A DNA stretch of 64,000 bases from Viscum album (GCA_963277665.1 OY728119.1:315538206-315602205), one strand, 5' to 3'; positions 36,723 to 49,899 are shown, counted from the stretch's first letter. Made by a program: numbers and translations. The notes: a model not told the origin generated them from the letters alone.

Positions 36723-38480
36723 TGGATCATCAATGTGTGGTAATGGGTATTCATTTTTCCTTACCACTTGATTTGTCTTCCAAAAGTCAATATATATCAA
36801 CAAGATACCTTATGCATTCTTGTCAAAATGAATTAGTATCATCTAAAGAAAAACAGGTTGAAAAATAAATTTTTTATACCAAAAATCTTAAAACTAAATC
36901 ATAATTTTTTGATACTATATAAGATCTATATTTTACAGATTTAGAGATATTAGAGTCATAAAAGGAAATAATTTAAAAGAAAACTTTACATATGTCCCTA
37001 GTGGTATTATAGATTAGTGTTCATGAAATATATATAAGAAATATTCCACCATAATCAGTAATTAAATTGGATTTCATGGTTCCATGAATCAACAAAATAA
37101 TTTATCCAATTAGAATGTTAATTTTCTAAGGTCATTAACAATAGTTCCTATTTGGAATGTATGAATATTCCACTCTCCTAAAAAGGTTCAATGTTCCCTA
37201 TAATTGATAAAAAAACTCTATGATCATAATGGTAAATGAGAACCTTGAAATTTATCATCAAATCCACTAAAATAATGATCTCGTATGTGTTCATCTCTAA
37301 AAACATGAATTCTCATGAAATCTATATATCAATAATCATAACCAAACAAGAATAATACTAAAATCCATTTTATATCCTTTCTCTATGAGCTTTTTCAATA
37401 ATTATAGAATAATACATTGACTATACTATTAAAGTAAACTAAACACTGATCAAATATGTATAATCAAATGAGATTAGATTATATTAAACATTGTATAAAT
37501 CATGGTATAAGTGATGATCAGATTACCTCCTATATTAATTGGTCATTATTTAGATTCCCCTAGTGCACGATTCATAATAAACAATAATCTTAGATTCTTC
37601 TAAGCCTAATACTACTTAGGATTACCACCAATCAAAATCAACAATTAAGCCACAACTTACTTTAACTTCTCAATAGGAATCCTCAGTCCCTATATCTAGC
37701 TAAAAGATTCAAAATTAGACTATAGAGAGAAGTAACTCGACGAATTTTTCAGATGAATCAGCTTCTTTTACTACTGGTGTACCATTGGTTCATTAATATA
37801 ATCCTACTTTAAGTGTATAGTGCTAAAATACTACTAATTTATAACTTTTCACCTCTCTTAAGATGAATCCTAGATCTTGGATTTCTTATATCCACCAACC
37901 AACTGGGAGTTATCCTTCTTCCTCTTATAGATGATAAGAAAATTCTTAACCCACTTAGACCATGGAAGAAGAACATCAGTTCCCTAAACATCTATAACAT
38001 CCACTTTGATATATCCTCTATATTCAACACTATCATATGAGTGGGTAAATTGATAAATATCAACCATGACCAACTAAAAATTGATGAATTATATTCAGAC
38101 ATTACACCTTGATAATTTCATTCGTGATCAAATTTGGTAAAAAAATTAACCACCTCTAAAAAATAAGTATCATAGTCTAACACCATAATTTTTCCCCTGG
38201 TCCATCAATAAGAACACTCAAGATTTTATTGGTGTTAATGTCCTTATGTATAAAAGTTTACAAAATATATTTTATAATCCAATCCAGTTTATATCCTCAT
38301 GAAACATCACTTATACTACTATAGCCAACCAATTACAAGTTACACGCTCAATCATGTAAGTAGTGAAATCCACCTTTGACATGTCTGGAGTAAAAAGAGA
38401 CTAGAATATTCAATTGATCTTTTTCATCGAATCCTTAGTTTCATCCACTCCTTCAATGCCCCTAAAGTAAAAATGATTTT
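36723..38480 (-). pseudogene. Chromovirus C gag to start of RT
   Basis: Minus strand: at the left edge NQVVRKNEYPLPHIDDP (36723-36775), the gypsy RT stretch LNKVTIKNKYPLPRIDDL. On the right a gag-like KVDFTTYMIERVTCNW near 38335-38385 (family KVxFATYMLEGDAxxWW), preceded by DETKDSMKKI. Between them (36900-38240) should lie the knuckle and protease, but I could not read them. The order fits one minus-strand gypsy reading toward 29543. Confidence 0.65.
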
Positions 38481-39301
38481 ACCATTGGATTTCTAAGGAT
38501 TGATCTTATTCCTCCCATAATTCTTAATCCATCCCATTTTCAAGTACATGGATTTCATATACCAATTAAATTAATATTTTAGGAATAATTTCCACATTCC
38601 ATGCTCATTACTTATGAAAAATCTCTATTTGTGGATGCATGTATATATAAATCTATAATATAAAAAAATTAAATTATAATCTACATAGAAATTTCTTCCT
38701 CTTAAGTCATTTGATCTATAAAAATAAAAACACAATATTTTGATTCTATATAAATATGGTTATATTCACCTTATGTTGAATCATCCCTTTAACATGTAAA
38801 AGGTTTCATAATATATCATAAGTAATTTGATTCAAATCCTTTTTAGTACCAAAACATTTTCCAAATCTTTTCAAATCACATTCAAAACCAATTATAGTTA
38901 ACGTAATTATTTTTGAAAATAAAATTACCATATATGTCGTATCTAAATATTACTACCATGATGCATCAACACACTACTCATATCAACCCATCATGGGTGA
39001 AGACACCTTCAAAGTACAATTGAATAATATCATATAATGCATCCTTCAATAACTTGTCATATCTGAAATCCTTATCAATTAAATTCTCTCTATAATGATT
39101 TTATTTAAGCCTTTTTATGGGTAATTTTGGGTTTTGATGATTATAATTTGCACACCTACCAAGCCATCTAATACACCACTTAAAAAATTCTATAATACTA
39201 TTTTGTGGTGAATCATCCTAGAGATTCACCTTAGAACCCGATTCAGATGTCCACAAGGCCTCAAACACATTTACTGATTATTAGAGGCTAGAAACTAATT
39301 T
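38480..39301 (-). other. Chromovirus C: gag start and leader
   Basis: No further motif could be read. A weak match (7 of 12) to the reverse complement of the methionine-tRNA primer site lies at 39286-39297, four bases before the LTR edge. Confidence 0.35.
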
Positions 39302-41624
39302 TGACGGACATAATATAATCATTGGATATTAATTTTCACTCAAAATTTAGAACCAACTATATGTAATGTAAATAAATATTTCATTTAAAATCACCAACCA
39401 AACTTTAAAATAAACCATTTAAAGTAAAAAAACGAAAGCGAATTGAGTGAAGTGGAAATTAAATGACCATGTGTTTATATGACACGATCAAATAAATTAT
39501 ATGACACATATCCATTATGGATAGTTTAGCTCTTCCAATAATTCAAGATTAAACACCATCATGTACACCACTAACCTAACTCTTAATATCTTTCACTAAT
39601 TATTATTAACACCTTTATCTTTATTACATAATAAAAAAATACATATACATGCACAAGAAGATGAGTGGGTAGTGGTGTGTGCATTTCTACTCTACATGAT
39701 TTCCCCATTTTAAACTCATTAATTACCATGTATTATATATTCCCAACCATGTAATGAATATCATTGAAAGAAATTCTAAACATTTCAAAACAAAAAAAAT
39801 CATCATATTATAGATATATCAAATTCATCAAATGAAAATTACTCACACTAGTATTTCCTCCCAAATAAGAGTAACCCTTTTTGGTTCACCCCAAGAATCA
39901 TTCTTTTAGTTAGCCACAATAATTCAAGGATACATGTGTAGTATTAAATAATATAACAATAAATAATTTCCTATAATCATAGAATATACCCATTATATAT
40001 ACTCACCCTTAATGGTTTCTTAAAATAATGTACCCTCCCCATCTGCATCACATAAAATTAAGCTCAATTACAATGAAGAATATCCTATGAATTTAAAATA
40101 AAAAACCCATACCTAAAAATTAATGAAATTGTTGCTTTATAACATTTATAAACAATTTCATAGACCATGAAATCATCATTAGCCAATTTTTATAACATTC
40201 AATAGTTTAAAAATTATTTTAAGAACCATTCATCAGACACTATCCATTTTCTAATATCTAAAAACTTTGTTTCAGAGTTTAAAATCTATTCTACAAACTC
40301 TGTTTAGGCCAAAAGTCCTCCAAATTTCAAATTTCAACTCAGAAACACCCAAAACACAAAAAGAAAAGTATCATACAATATTAAGGTTTTTGAAATATGT
40401 GTGGCTCATTTTAATTGTGTGTCAGCCTCCCAATATGCATATGGTTCATATCACATGTTGCTCCCATTTTGTGTGACTTATGGTCTATGTAAAAACCATA
40501 CAATGAATATAATTATTTGTGTATGGTCACCCATGTATGATTTCATGCATATGGATTAATCACGTAAGGACCACATTATTTTATGCTCTATAACCATTTA
40601 TAGTTGACTTACACATATAGTTGATCAGTATAATACCCCACCTATGTAAAAACATTATATATGTTATATATTTAGGTATCTCTATTTTTCTATGTGGTAT
40701 TGTCAGAGTTTGTCGATAGATCGTCTAGTTATATGTCTCATTTAAGTCTTCATCACCCTCTTTCTCCACTATGGTAATACGATGTGTATAGATAATTCAA
40801 GGTGATTTATGTTTTAGTTAATTATATTTTTAAATCATTAATCTATATATATAATAGATCAATTACAAAATTAAATTTCCAAATAAATAATCCTTGATAA
40901 AATAATTTATTTCAAAATATATATGAAATATTTCATCATGCACATGGTTTATAAAATGGAAATCATTTAGAAAATTTTTCCACAAAGAAAAGTCTTTATA
41001 ATGTAATAATAAGTTTTAGTGGTAATATTAAGAGGAATTAAAAGGGTAAATAAAGTATAATTAAACTCATCATTTAGTTCGATGACATTGGAACACTATA
41101 AAAATCATTATAAGACATTGTATTTTAAATTTTTTATGTATATAATATCAATTAATACTTTATCAATGATTATATAAAATATCCACTATCATGATTACTT
41201 AATTTCATTATCAATGGTTTTTCATAAGGGAATTTGAATATTATTAGCTACACTTACGTTAGTAATAATGAAAACCCATATTAAAACACATATAAAAATA
41301 AATCATTTAAAGAATAAAATATTTTATTTTGACCCCCCAACTAGGCCTACCATATGCTTCTGACACCAAAGCCACACCTAGCCCTATCCCTATTGACACA
41401 CCTGTATGCATATATGCACATGCACTCACATACATGCATACATGCATGTTATATATTTACATATATATTTATATAATGTTTATTACTAGGGCTAGTGCTT
41501 AAAAATTAAATAAAAAAACACACACCAGTTTGTCCAGTATGAATCATACCTCATCCCTAACCCAAAGGAAAGGCTCACAAGAAAGATAGACCATTAAAAT
41601 TTTAAAATAGATCAGAGGTCTATT
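39302..41624 (-). repeat. 5' LTR of chromovirus C, cut by copia B
   Basis: Starts TGACGGACAT after a weak primer-site match, as expected for the inner edge of a minus-strand 5' LTR. The first ~1 kb resembles 5091-6200. It ends where the copia B LTR starts, so the outer part may continue beyond the window. No protein motif. A CATACATG / TATATATTTA simple repeat lies near 41400-41475. Confidence 0.5.
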
Positions 41625-43716
41625 TTTTGGAGTTGGTTTCCTAGATACAAAAACTACTTGGTTGAGAAAATATTCATTATGTTGAAAATTGATTTACTAC
41701 TTATCATGTGATGATTTAACTTCTATGTGACAAAAATGTGATAATTTCCTAGGGTTATATGTTATATTTAACTTTTATATTATTTCCCAAATATGATGAG
41801 AAATTATATGTGTCATGATAGTATTCTTAAATACATGCTCTATGGTTATATGATATTGATTTATGAGACATAGATTATATTGTCTATTAGGGGTAGGGGG
41901 CCATAAGATATTATGGATTATTCTCATGAAGTCTATCCTTCGCAATCTTTAATAATAGAGGATATAAAAACATGGTCCTCTGGATGTAAATTTATATTTA
42001 TATGTGTCCTTTTATATTCCAATTTTGTGTTTTTTCAAAGGTACATAGACTTTAAGGTCAGTATTAATAATTATCATGAGTCACATACTTTGGTGTATTT
42101 CCATAAACCATAATGAAAAATGTTCATGATGAATTTGGGTACGTTGGGTGCACTATGATTGATATTTAATTAATAAATAATGAAAGAAAAAATATTTCCC
42201 TTATGTTCATTAATAGAAGTTGTTATCTAATTCCTTTTGATGGGAATGAAACTTATTAATTAAATCCATGGTCATGGTTTCTATAGGAAGGTTCATTTAT
42301 AGAATGTCAAAGAAAGAGACATCAATAATATAAGTTGATGACACCCATGTGAAACCTTCATGGTTACATATATTGATACAAATTCATTATATTACATAGT
42401 GTTCATTCATATGTTGTTTTATTCCATTAAGAAAATAAATTATTTCGCTGTGGGAACCTTGGAGATAAATTATATGCTCACCTTATACTTTAGGTGGTGT
42501 ATTAATTCCACTGATAAAAGTCCAAGAGGTTCACACACTATGTGTATCTAGAACCTTAGTTAAATTCAATATAAATTTAACATTTTGAATAAATATTATT
42601 CTCACATGTGTTTTAATAATTATTCATGTATGTTTTTTTAAATCTATACAATCTCTAGTTTTTGAGGTGTTGTTATGTGAGTTGAATATTAAATAAATAT
42701 TTATTCACCAGGTAATTAATTATTGAATTACATGAATATATAATATTTATTTATCTTGGATATATTCTCAGGGTAAAAAATATTTATTTATTTTCTTATG
42801 AGAGCATTTAAAAAATATTTATTCACTATTTTAGTGAATATAATAATTATTTATTTATTGGTACATAATTCAATGAAATTTATTTAAATAAATATACATT
42901 ATTCAAAGCCTTGTCAATATTAATGATTCGTTGACTGAGGTTAATGGTCCAATGAGAAATAATATATCAAATATTACTTGGGTGAATATTAATTTATTTA
43001 TTTCAGGAAATAATATTTATTTATTCAATATTTTTATTCATATCAAGGAAATACTAATAATAAGAATATTATTTTAACATGGTGTTTATTGGGGTTTATA
43101 AGAATAATAATGGCTCATGTGAAATTATTTATTCTCTAACCCTATATGTATAAATACTTTATTATATAATTTTCTGACCCTAGCCATGCCTAGCCCCCGT
43201 TTCTCATAATTATTTCTTGAATGAATCCCCAAAATCCTTAGAGATCTATTCTTTTAGAATGATCTAATGAATAGAGAGTGATTCTCCAATATTACCCTCT
43301 CAATTCAAGAGAGGACCATAGTAATTCATTCTCACATCAAAGGATTCTATTATGATCAATAATGATTGATTCAAGCACTACCGTCATCCTTGCTAGCACA
43401 TGGATAATTCTACGGTGATGATCTAAGGTTCGTAGAACATGTGTAGATCACTACTTGAGGAAATATACTCTTGATTCCTTTAACATAACAATGGTATGAC
43501 AAGAGGTTTCAACCAAATCATTGATGAAGAAGGAATTACAATGAGAGGTAATTCTTTATCTTGAATCGAATTAATTATAAATTATATGTGATGATCATGC
43601 CTTTTGGATTATGGGTTTTATATTTCATCTAGTTATGAGGATAAATACTATGAAGTTGATGAGAATCCATTATAGGGAATATGGCTAGACACTTTTATTA
43701 TTCCTCGAAACCTTCA
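41625..43716 (+). repeat. 5' LTR of copia B
   Basis: Begins TTTTGGAGTTGGTTTCCTAG, aligned to the copia A LTR start with TG changed to TT, and ends ...ACCTTCA two bases before the primer site. Landmarks match the copia A LTRs: TGTCATGATAGTATTC near 41813, AGAAAGAGACATCAATA near 42312, and the AATATTTATTTATT-rich block at 42660-42860. Confidence 0.85.
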
Positions 43717-43718
43717 AG

Positions 43719-43730
43719 TGGTATCATATT
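43719..43730 (+). other. Primer binding site of copia B
   Basis: TGGTATCATATT keeps the first eight bases of TGGTATCAGAGC. Same two-base spacing from the LTR as in copia A. Confidence 0.8.
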
Positions 43731-43912
43731 GATCACATAATAATTTATAATTATTAGTTTTTTAATTATATTCATTTTTTGTTATTATTTAATTTCTATA
43801 AATTTATTATTTCAATCAAATAGTCAATATTTTGTATTAGTTCACCTCAATATAGTCCATAACTCCTGAATAATAGATTAAGAATGACCAGTTGTTCCAT
43901 CATGAGGTGATA
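43731..43912 (+). other. Leader of copia B before the chromovirus
   Basis: Can be followed against 13087-13250 of copia A (AT-rich, TTTATAATTATT, AATTTCTATAAAT..ATTCAAATC). The match ends at about 43910, where the chromovirus LTR begins. Confidence 0.6.
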
Positions 43913-45249
43913 TGTATAAAGATATGATTATTATACACTCCATAATTCCATTTTTAGATAATAATTAATTTTATTTTATTCATGAAGATCATTTTAGTTT
44001 TATTGTTTTAGATAATTAGGTTATAACTCTTACATAACAAACCCATACATTATAATGTTTACACTTGCAGTTTGAATCCATTTTTTCATAATAAAAAACT
44101 ATCAAAATGAAACAAATTTGATATTCATGAAAAATCTTTATGATTTAAAACTTGACTTAATCATTGTTCCACTCATCCATAAACCATATGAAAAATATTT
44201 TAAAATTTGGGATAATTGAAAAAAATATAGTAATGGACATATAAAAAGGAAGAATGTAACTCATTAGTCCATTTCCAAACCATGATATCATATAAGACAG
44301 TTTTCCTTTAACATAATAAACTTTGATCTTAAATAATCTTTTACAAAAAGATATCAAATTTAACACCCCATGTTTTTTATAACTCGCATTATAAGAAATC
44401 ATAAAATAAAAATCATAATCAATAGGGTTTCATGGAAAACATGAGAAACCATTTAAAAAAATATTAAAAAATATACCTTTGTACCCATAAATGTCATAAT
44501 AATTCCTTTAAAAAATTCCATTAACTTAACATATGAAAAAAATTCCATGAATATTCATTAGTGATCATAGAAAACTCATGTAGGTTCCTTGGGACATCAT
44601 CTTCATAGAACCCTTACAAAATGAATAACCTACTTAATTAAATCCAATATAATTCTTCAGAGAAAATAATCATTACTCAATTCATTGGAGAGAAATAACA
44701 GCCTCACTTATCATTATAAATATTATAAGGAACATAAAATACCTAAAGAATATAAAACCACTTTATTTTGATCATCAAACTTGTAAAAATATAATTTTAT
44801 ACCTGTAAGTAACATATTCTGATATTGATATATCCCCTTCTTTTTAAAACCCATTTTCAAAAATAAAATACTTATAAAAATGGATAGAGGGTTCTTCTAT
44901 GAAGAAAACATGGAATATTGTAAATTAATACAAACATAAACTAACAGTTTTTGTGGTGGGAAAATTAGTTGACATCATATATGTAAAAATAAAACATTTC
45001 TTTTATAGTTTTTTAAGAATTTCAAAATATTAAATATAAAATATGTAAAAACATTTATTCTGAAAGCCTTTGAAATAAATTCAAAAGATATATACAGTAT
45101 CTTTTATAATTTATTTGAGTAAATATAATTAAATCTAAAAAATAAATTAAAAATATGGATCTAGAAGAAAAATAGTTTCAAAATAAATCATTTAATCATT
45201 TAAAATTTGTATTTAAGGTAAAATTTCCCTTACCTGAATTCAGACATGT

Positions 45250-46542
45250 TGTGTTGATATCTATATTTCATGCATATATTTTATTGTATTTAATGTTTTG
45301 ATTTAGATATTGAATTTATTATTATTTTAATTTTGTGAACAGTTTAACATGTTTTGTGTTTTATGGAAGGATAGAAAAGATAATTGAAAAATCTGCAAAA
45401 AGATACTTTTCTCTACGATCGAAGTGAAGCGGGGCGACACCAAATTTTTCAGGATGGTCATGGATCTATTCTAAGGATCAAAAAAGAAGAACCATGAAAA
45501 ATGACACTTTTAGAGAAAAAAATTAAATTACACATCATGTAATCCTTACACATTGTGTACTGGTGAATTTAATAAAAATAAGGACACGTCATGAGATGAA
45601 GAAAATCATCATGGAAATTAACACATGGTTTAATAATCTAAACCACGTGTAAATTGCCGGGAAGAATATTAAAAATAAAAATTTAGTGTATCTTAAATAT
45701 TTGAAATAATATATGATATGGTACTATCCCCAGACCACCTTTGGACCAATTCTTAATTGTCTTCATTAATATAAGATCCCATATGGAGCCTATAACTGAA
45801 GATCAATCTTGATGTTATTAAAATCATTCAGAGATTCAACTCCAGTGGGATTAAGTACTGACGCTACCATGATGCATCAAATAGGATCTTTATTTTCCTA
45901 CCCCTCATTGATATCATGATGGGGTAGACCTTGTAAAAAGAAAATATAATGATGGGGTATTTTTTGTATTGATGTATTTTATTTTTGAATGAAATTCACT
46001 TGGGTCTTTTATCGCAACCCTAATTTCCCAAATCTCTTCTTCATTCTATCATCCATGAACATTGCAATATCGGTGAGGGAGTTTTATTTTAAAACATATT
46101 AACTAGATAATGACTCACACCATAAATATTGTGTGGATTTTATTATATATTTTATCATGGTTTCAAGGTATTGGGCCAATGATTCACACTATGAACATTG
46201 GGTTTTTCCACCATACCCATTGGATTCAACTAACTCGATTCTGACACATATGATTTATTTCCCATTATTTTATACCCTAATCAATCATGAACCCATATAT
46301 TCATTTTCCAAAAATGTTTTTCTATTTTCTTAAAACCCAAATCATTCATCCTCCCTACTTTCAATCGGTTAATTTAAGTTTATTTTATTAAAATTTTTAA
46401 TTTCAATATTCCTATCTCTATGGGTTCGAAATCAAACATATAATTCCTATACTACACTATAGTTTAGTGATTTCTTTTGTTTGTTTTATAAATTTCTAAA
46501 TTCGGTAACCCAAATAGAATTAACGATGCCTGCTAGAATTCA
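45250..46542 (+). mobile_element. Solo LTR of an Athila-type element
   Basis: Begins TGTGTTGATATC, ends CTAGAATTCA and is flanked by CATGT on both sides (45245-45249, 46543-46547). The intact right LTR of the host lacks it at the matching place (near 54465). The start (ATATTTCATGCA) and end (TTATAAATTTCTAAATTCGG, GATGCCTGC) match the LTR family at 29544. Recombination between the two LTRs of a full element usually leaves such a relic. Its middle differs from the 29544 copy, so it is a related subfamily. Confidence 0.88.
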
Positions 46543-46834
46543 CATGTACATTCATTATCATCCAATTTAATAGACGTTTCTTAATTATTTACTTGATTAA
46601 AAACATTTTTCAAGTTTATTATTCCTTTTATTTTAGTTATATCCATGTTATACTTAATTACATATTGTATTAAGATCATTTTAGTCGTTGTGACAACATT
46701 CGGCTTATAAGTCATAAATAGATTGGGTAGGTTGACTGTGGTCAAATAGATCATGATTATATCATTTATAAATTATTAATAACTTTATAATTATAATTTT
46801 TATACAATATTAATAATTTTATAACCAAACATGT

Positions 46835-47400
46835 AAAATTAGTGTGAAAAATGAATTACATTACAACATGGATATAATAGTCCACATGCACACATGAGTA
46901 ACATTTCCATTTTTTCAATGAACATGTTGGAAAGAAGATAACTATAATTTTTTCATTATATAATGAAAATTATGTCATAAATATATCATTAATAATTTAA
47001 AACCACCTATATATATAATCCATGTGAGGCGATGATGAAAAATAAAATGCATCGGTTCACAAGGTGGTAGTCTGCACGTACACATGAGCGATGTTTTTAT
47101 TTTATTAGATAATAAAGAAAGGAGTAAAATATTTAATTATTATTCCAAAATAAAAATTATTTAATATATATCATATTAATTCATTTGGATCCCTAATTAT
47201 AACCAACCATAAGATCTGGTGATGAAAAATGAAATACATTGTCTCGCAAGCTAGTGGTCTGCAAGTATGCATGAGCGTTGATTTATTTTTCATTAGATGG
47301 TTACGTATAAGGAAAATGGTTTTAACATAAACATAATAATTTTTAATTTTTGTGGTATATATTTATTTTATTATATAATAATGGTTAAGATATGTTTCAT
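46835..47400. repeat. Three ~188-bp tandem repeats in the left chromovirus-B LTR
   Basis: The core AGTCTGCACGTACACATGAG and its variants start at 46879, 47069 and 47256 (periods 190 and 187). Each is preceded by GATGAAAAATAAAAT-like text and followed by a T-rich stretch and ATTAGATGG or similar. Outer edges are approximate. Confidence 0.85.
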
Positions 47401-48486
47401 GTGGGTGAAATAATAAATAGAAATAAAACACTTGGTTGAGAACTATAGCATCTTTTCGCACAACCACCTTAGGTTCACATCTAAAGCATTCCTAAGAGGT
47501 TATTATGATAAAAATAGATCCTCTATAATGTGTGGATGGATTTTAGGAATGGTAATGTCTATTTATTGATTGATATAATTGGATCTTGTAGTGTGGAGAA
47601 AATATGAGAGTGTGTGTACTTTTATTAGTGAGGGAGAGGACACACTTGGTATTTTTAAAATGATTAAAATATATTAATTTCTTACTCAAGACAAATGAGT
47701 CCCATCTAAATTCATGGCATAGAAAATATAGGGTGGAAATATCTCTAAAAAATTTATTTATAAAATTTTAAGGTCATTATATCCCTTTTCATTCTAGTTT
47801 TAACCCTTTTAACCTATTTTTAACTCTTACCAAGGTAGATGAATTTTTTACCAAAGTTACTATTCACAATGGCCAAAAACTGAATGTTGACTCATTAAAA
47901 TAATTTGATATTCTAATTCAAAAAAATAATTCTAAATTACAAATTTCATTCTTTATAATTTATGAAAATTAATTTGAAAACAAACCCACAAAACAAGATT
48001 AATCTTTTTTCCAAAATAAATGTATTTTAATATAAAAACTAATAATAAAAAATTAAATAATAATGTTCATTGAAATGAAATTTATTGGATTATATTTGAT
48101 AAAATGTAACTAATTATATTTTAAAACAATCCAAATCAAAATTAAGATCTAGTTTTCTTAAAAATTAATGAATGTTTTAAAATAGTATTTTCTATAATTC
48201 AAAAAAAATCATTTTTTTCATAAAATTCACAAAACATCACTCTAAGGTAATTTTGAATTGATTATATCAAAAAATGGTCAAATTAAAATTATAAAATTTT
48301 GAAATGGATCTTTTCATTTAATCCATAATATACATGTAAAACAATTTAGTAATAATAAAACCATTTCCTTTTTAATTAAAAAATTACTTAATATTGTTAT
48401 TTTAAATCTAAATTGATAAAATATAATTAATGAATATTTGTAAGGAATGTAATTGATCTATTATAAAAATTACCTAGAGTTGTTAA

Positions 48487-48503
48487 ATTCTTCCCCATTT
48501 TGG
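48487..48503 (-). other. Polypurine tract of chromovirus B
   Basis: On the minus strand AAAATGGGGAAGAATTT precedes the LTR start TTAACAACTC. Just upstream lies TTTTGAGGACACAATTT, matching the gypsy text ATTTCGAGGACGAAATTT. Confidence 0.8.
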
Positions 48504-48524
48504 AAATTGTGTCCTCAAAATTGT

Positions 48525-48730
48525 ATTCATTACTTAAACAAGTTGGGATATTTTTCCTTCATATCATTTTCTGATTCCAATGTTGATTCTTCAATCATAT
48601 AGTTCTTGAAAAATAACTTAATCTGGTGAATCAACATATTCTATAACTCTTTATTCTATGGTCAAGAATAGGAATATTTTGTTCCTCATGTGTATGATAC
48701 TCTTCCAACTGAACTTATTTAGGGCTCAAA
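48525..48730 (-). pseudogene. Chromodomain of chromovirus B
   Basis: This C-terminal module of chromoviral integrases binds histone marks and steers insertion. Minus strand: EEYHTHEEQNIPILDH, a frame change, then LFFKNYMIEESTLESENDMK and EKYPNLFK before a stop. It fits the pattern VLWRNHxxEEATWExExDMxxKYPxLF. The aromatic W of TWE reads L, so the binding cage is damaged. Only the chromodomain-type ending separates this element from non-chromoviral gypsy. Confidence 0.75.
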
Positions 48731-48879
48731 ACAAGAGATGCATTAGGTATATATTTTCTTAAAAATAAAATATGAAATACATAATATATCAAGGATAAAA
48801 TCATAGTAAGATCTAATAAATAAGAAACCAATCAAAATTTGTCTTGGATTTCATATGTTTCAATAAATAGCGGACTAAA

Positions 48880-49620
48880 AATTCTCATTTCACTAAAACA
48901 TGTAACACTTTTCTGTAGATATACTTTAACAAAAACATTATCACCTATCTCGAATGAAAGATATTTCCTCTAGTTGTCTTCATAGATTTTATGTCTGATC
49001 TAAGAAATCCTCATATGTTTTTGAACCAAATTAACCTATCAAACCATTTATTCTACAAATTATGGTCCCAAAAACATTTTTTCCCCAACTTCATCATCAC
49101 TTTCCATATAATTCCTCAAAATATTCCATTTTTATAATGGACTAAAAACTATTATTACAAAAAAAAATACACTAATTAAAAAGGTTTATCCAAACATCCC
49201 TGATAATACATAGAACTATCTGCAATAATATCTTCCAATGTCTGAATCATTCACTCTAACAGTCCATTGGTTTGAGGATGAGAAGTTTATTGAAATTTAA
49301 TTCACTACCCAATGACATTTGATGGATTTTCCCAGAATTCGAGGTAAAACTAGGATCACAGTTAGATACAGCAGTAATAAGGAACCTAAGAAATATGATT
49401 ATATCATTAAAATAAATTCTATAAAGGTGACCCAATGACATGTTATATTGAATGGGAATAAAAAATATAGATTTAGTCAAACAATCAACAATACACCATA
49501 TCACATTATTACCTCAAGATGTATTTGGTAATCCAACTATGAAATCCATTGATATATTCTCCTATTTTCATTCTAGAATAAGAAAAGGATTAATTATCCC
49601 CTTTGGTATTTGTTATTTTA
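48880..49620 (-). pseudogene. Integrase of chromovirus B
   Basis: Minus strand, from 49600 leftward: NPFLILE, K, ENISMDFIVGLPN (family [20 protein letters not shown]), then IWCIVDCLTKSIFFIP at 49504-49455 (family IWVVVDRLTKSAHFIP) and ITAVSNCDPSFTS near 49385-49345 (family VSIVSDRDPRFTS). The Asp of NCDP is not the catalytic SD Asp, which reads N. LGSELNFN continues. The catalytic Glu region is lost in decay. The 82-codon open stretch 49256-49504 is the best kept part. Confidence 0.85.
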
Positions 49621-49899
49621 TATTAACATGTTGAAATTTATAACATTTCATAGTAAAATCAGAAATATATACATTCAATTATCACACCATAAATTTTCAT
49701 GAAGGTCTCTATACATGTTAGTGTTTCTGGGATGAATGGAAAATATATAACTCTGAGCTTCACTCAACAATTATCTCTTCAACTAGAAATATATTAGCAC
49801 ACACATCATATTTAAAAATTTAATAACACCTTCTTTATTAGTATTAAACTCAAGAAACTTACCCATATTGACTAATTCTACTCTTTATTTTAAAAAAAT

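Larger units (their letters stand above)
24853..41624 (-). mobile_element. Minus-strand Ty3/gypsy chromovirus C, broken by two nested insertions
   Basis: From right to left the minus strand reads LTR (39302 onward), gag (38240-38480), RT start (36723-36870), RT end and RNase H (29200-29543), integrase (28400 to 25560) and a polypurine-like tract (24853). This is gypsy order. Interruptions are the Athila-type element at 29544-36722 and the LINE derivative at 25762-28150. The integrase can be read across the latter. The right LTR is cut at 41624 by copia B. The overall assignment is strong for the pieces and moderate for their unity. Confidence 0.7.
43913..48486 (-). repeat. 3' LTR of chromovirus B, with solo LTR inside
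   Basis: Follows 53097-56412 from CCATAATTCCATTTTTAG near 43945 through TATAAAAAGGAAGAATG near 44243 and AAGGTAAAATTTCCCTTACCT near 45217. It is interrupted at 45250-46542 and continues with ACATGTACATTC. The right edge TTAACAACTC (minus) abuts the purine tract at 48487. Confidence 0.85.

Noticed and set aside
41400..41475. CATACATG / TATATATTTA stretch as a satellite array
   Set aside because: Too short and irregular. Simple repeat only.
46835..47400. CRISPR-like array in the regularly spaced repeats
   Set aside because: Spacing of ~188 bp, diverged whole units rather than short identical repeats, and a plant LTR context rule it out.
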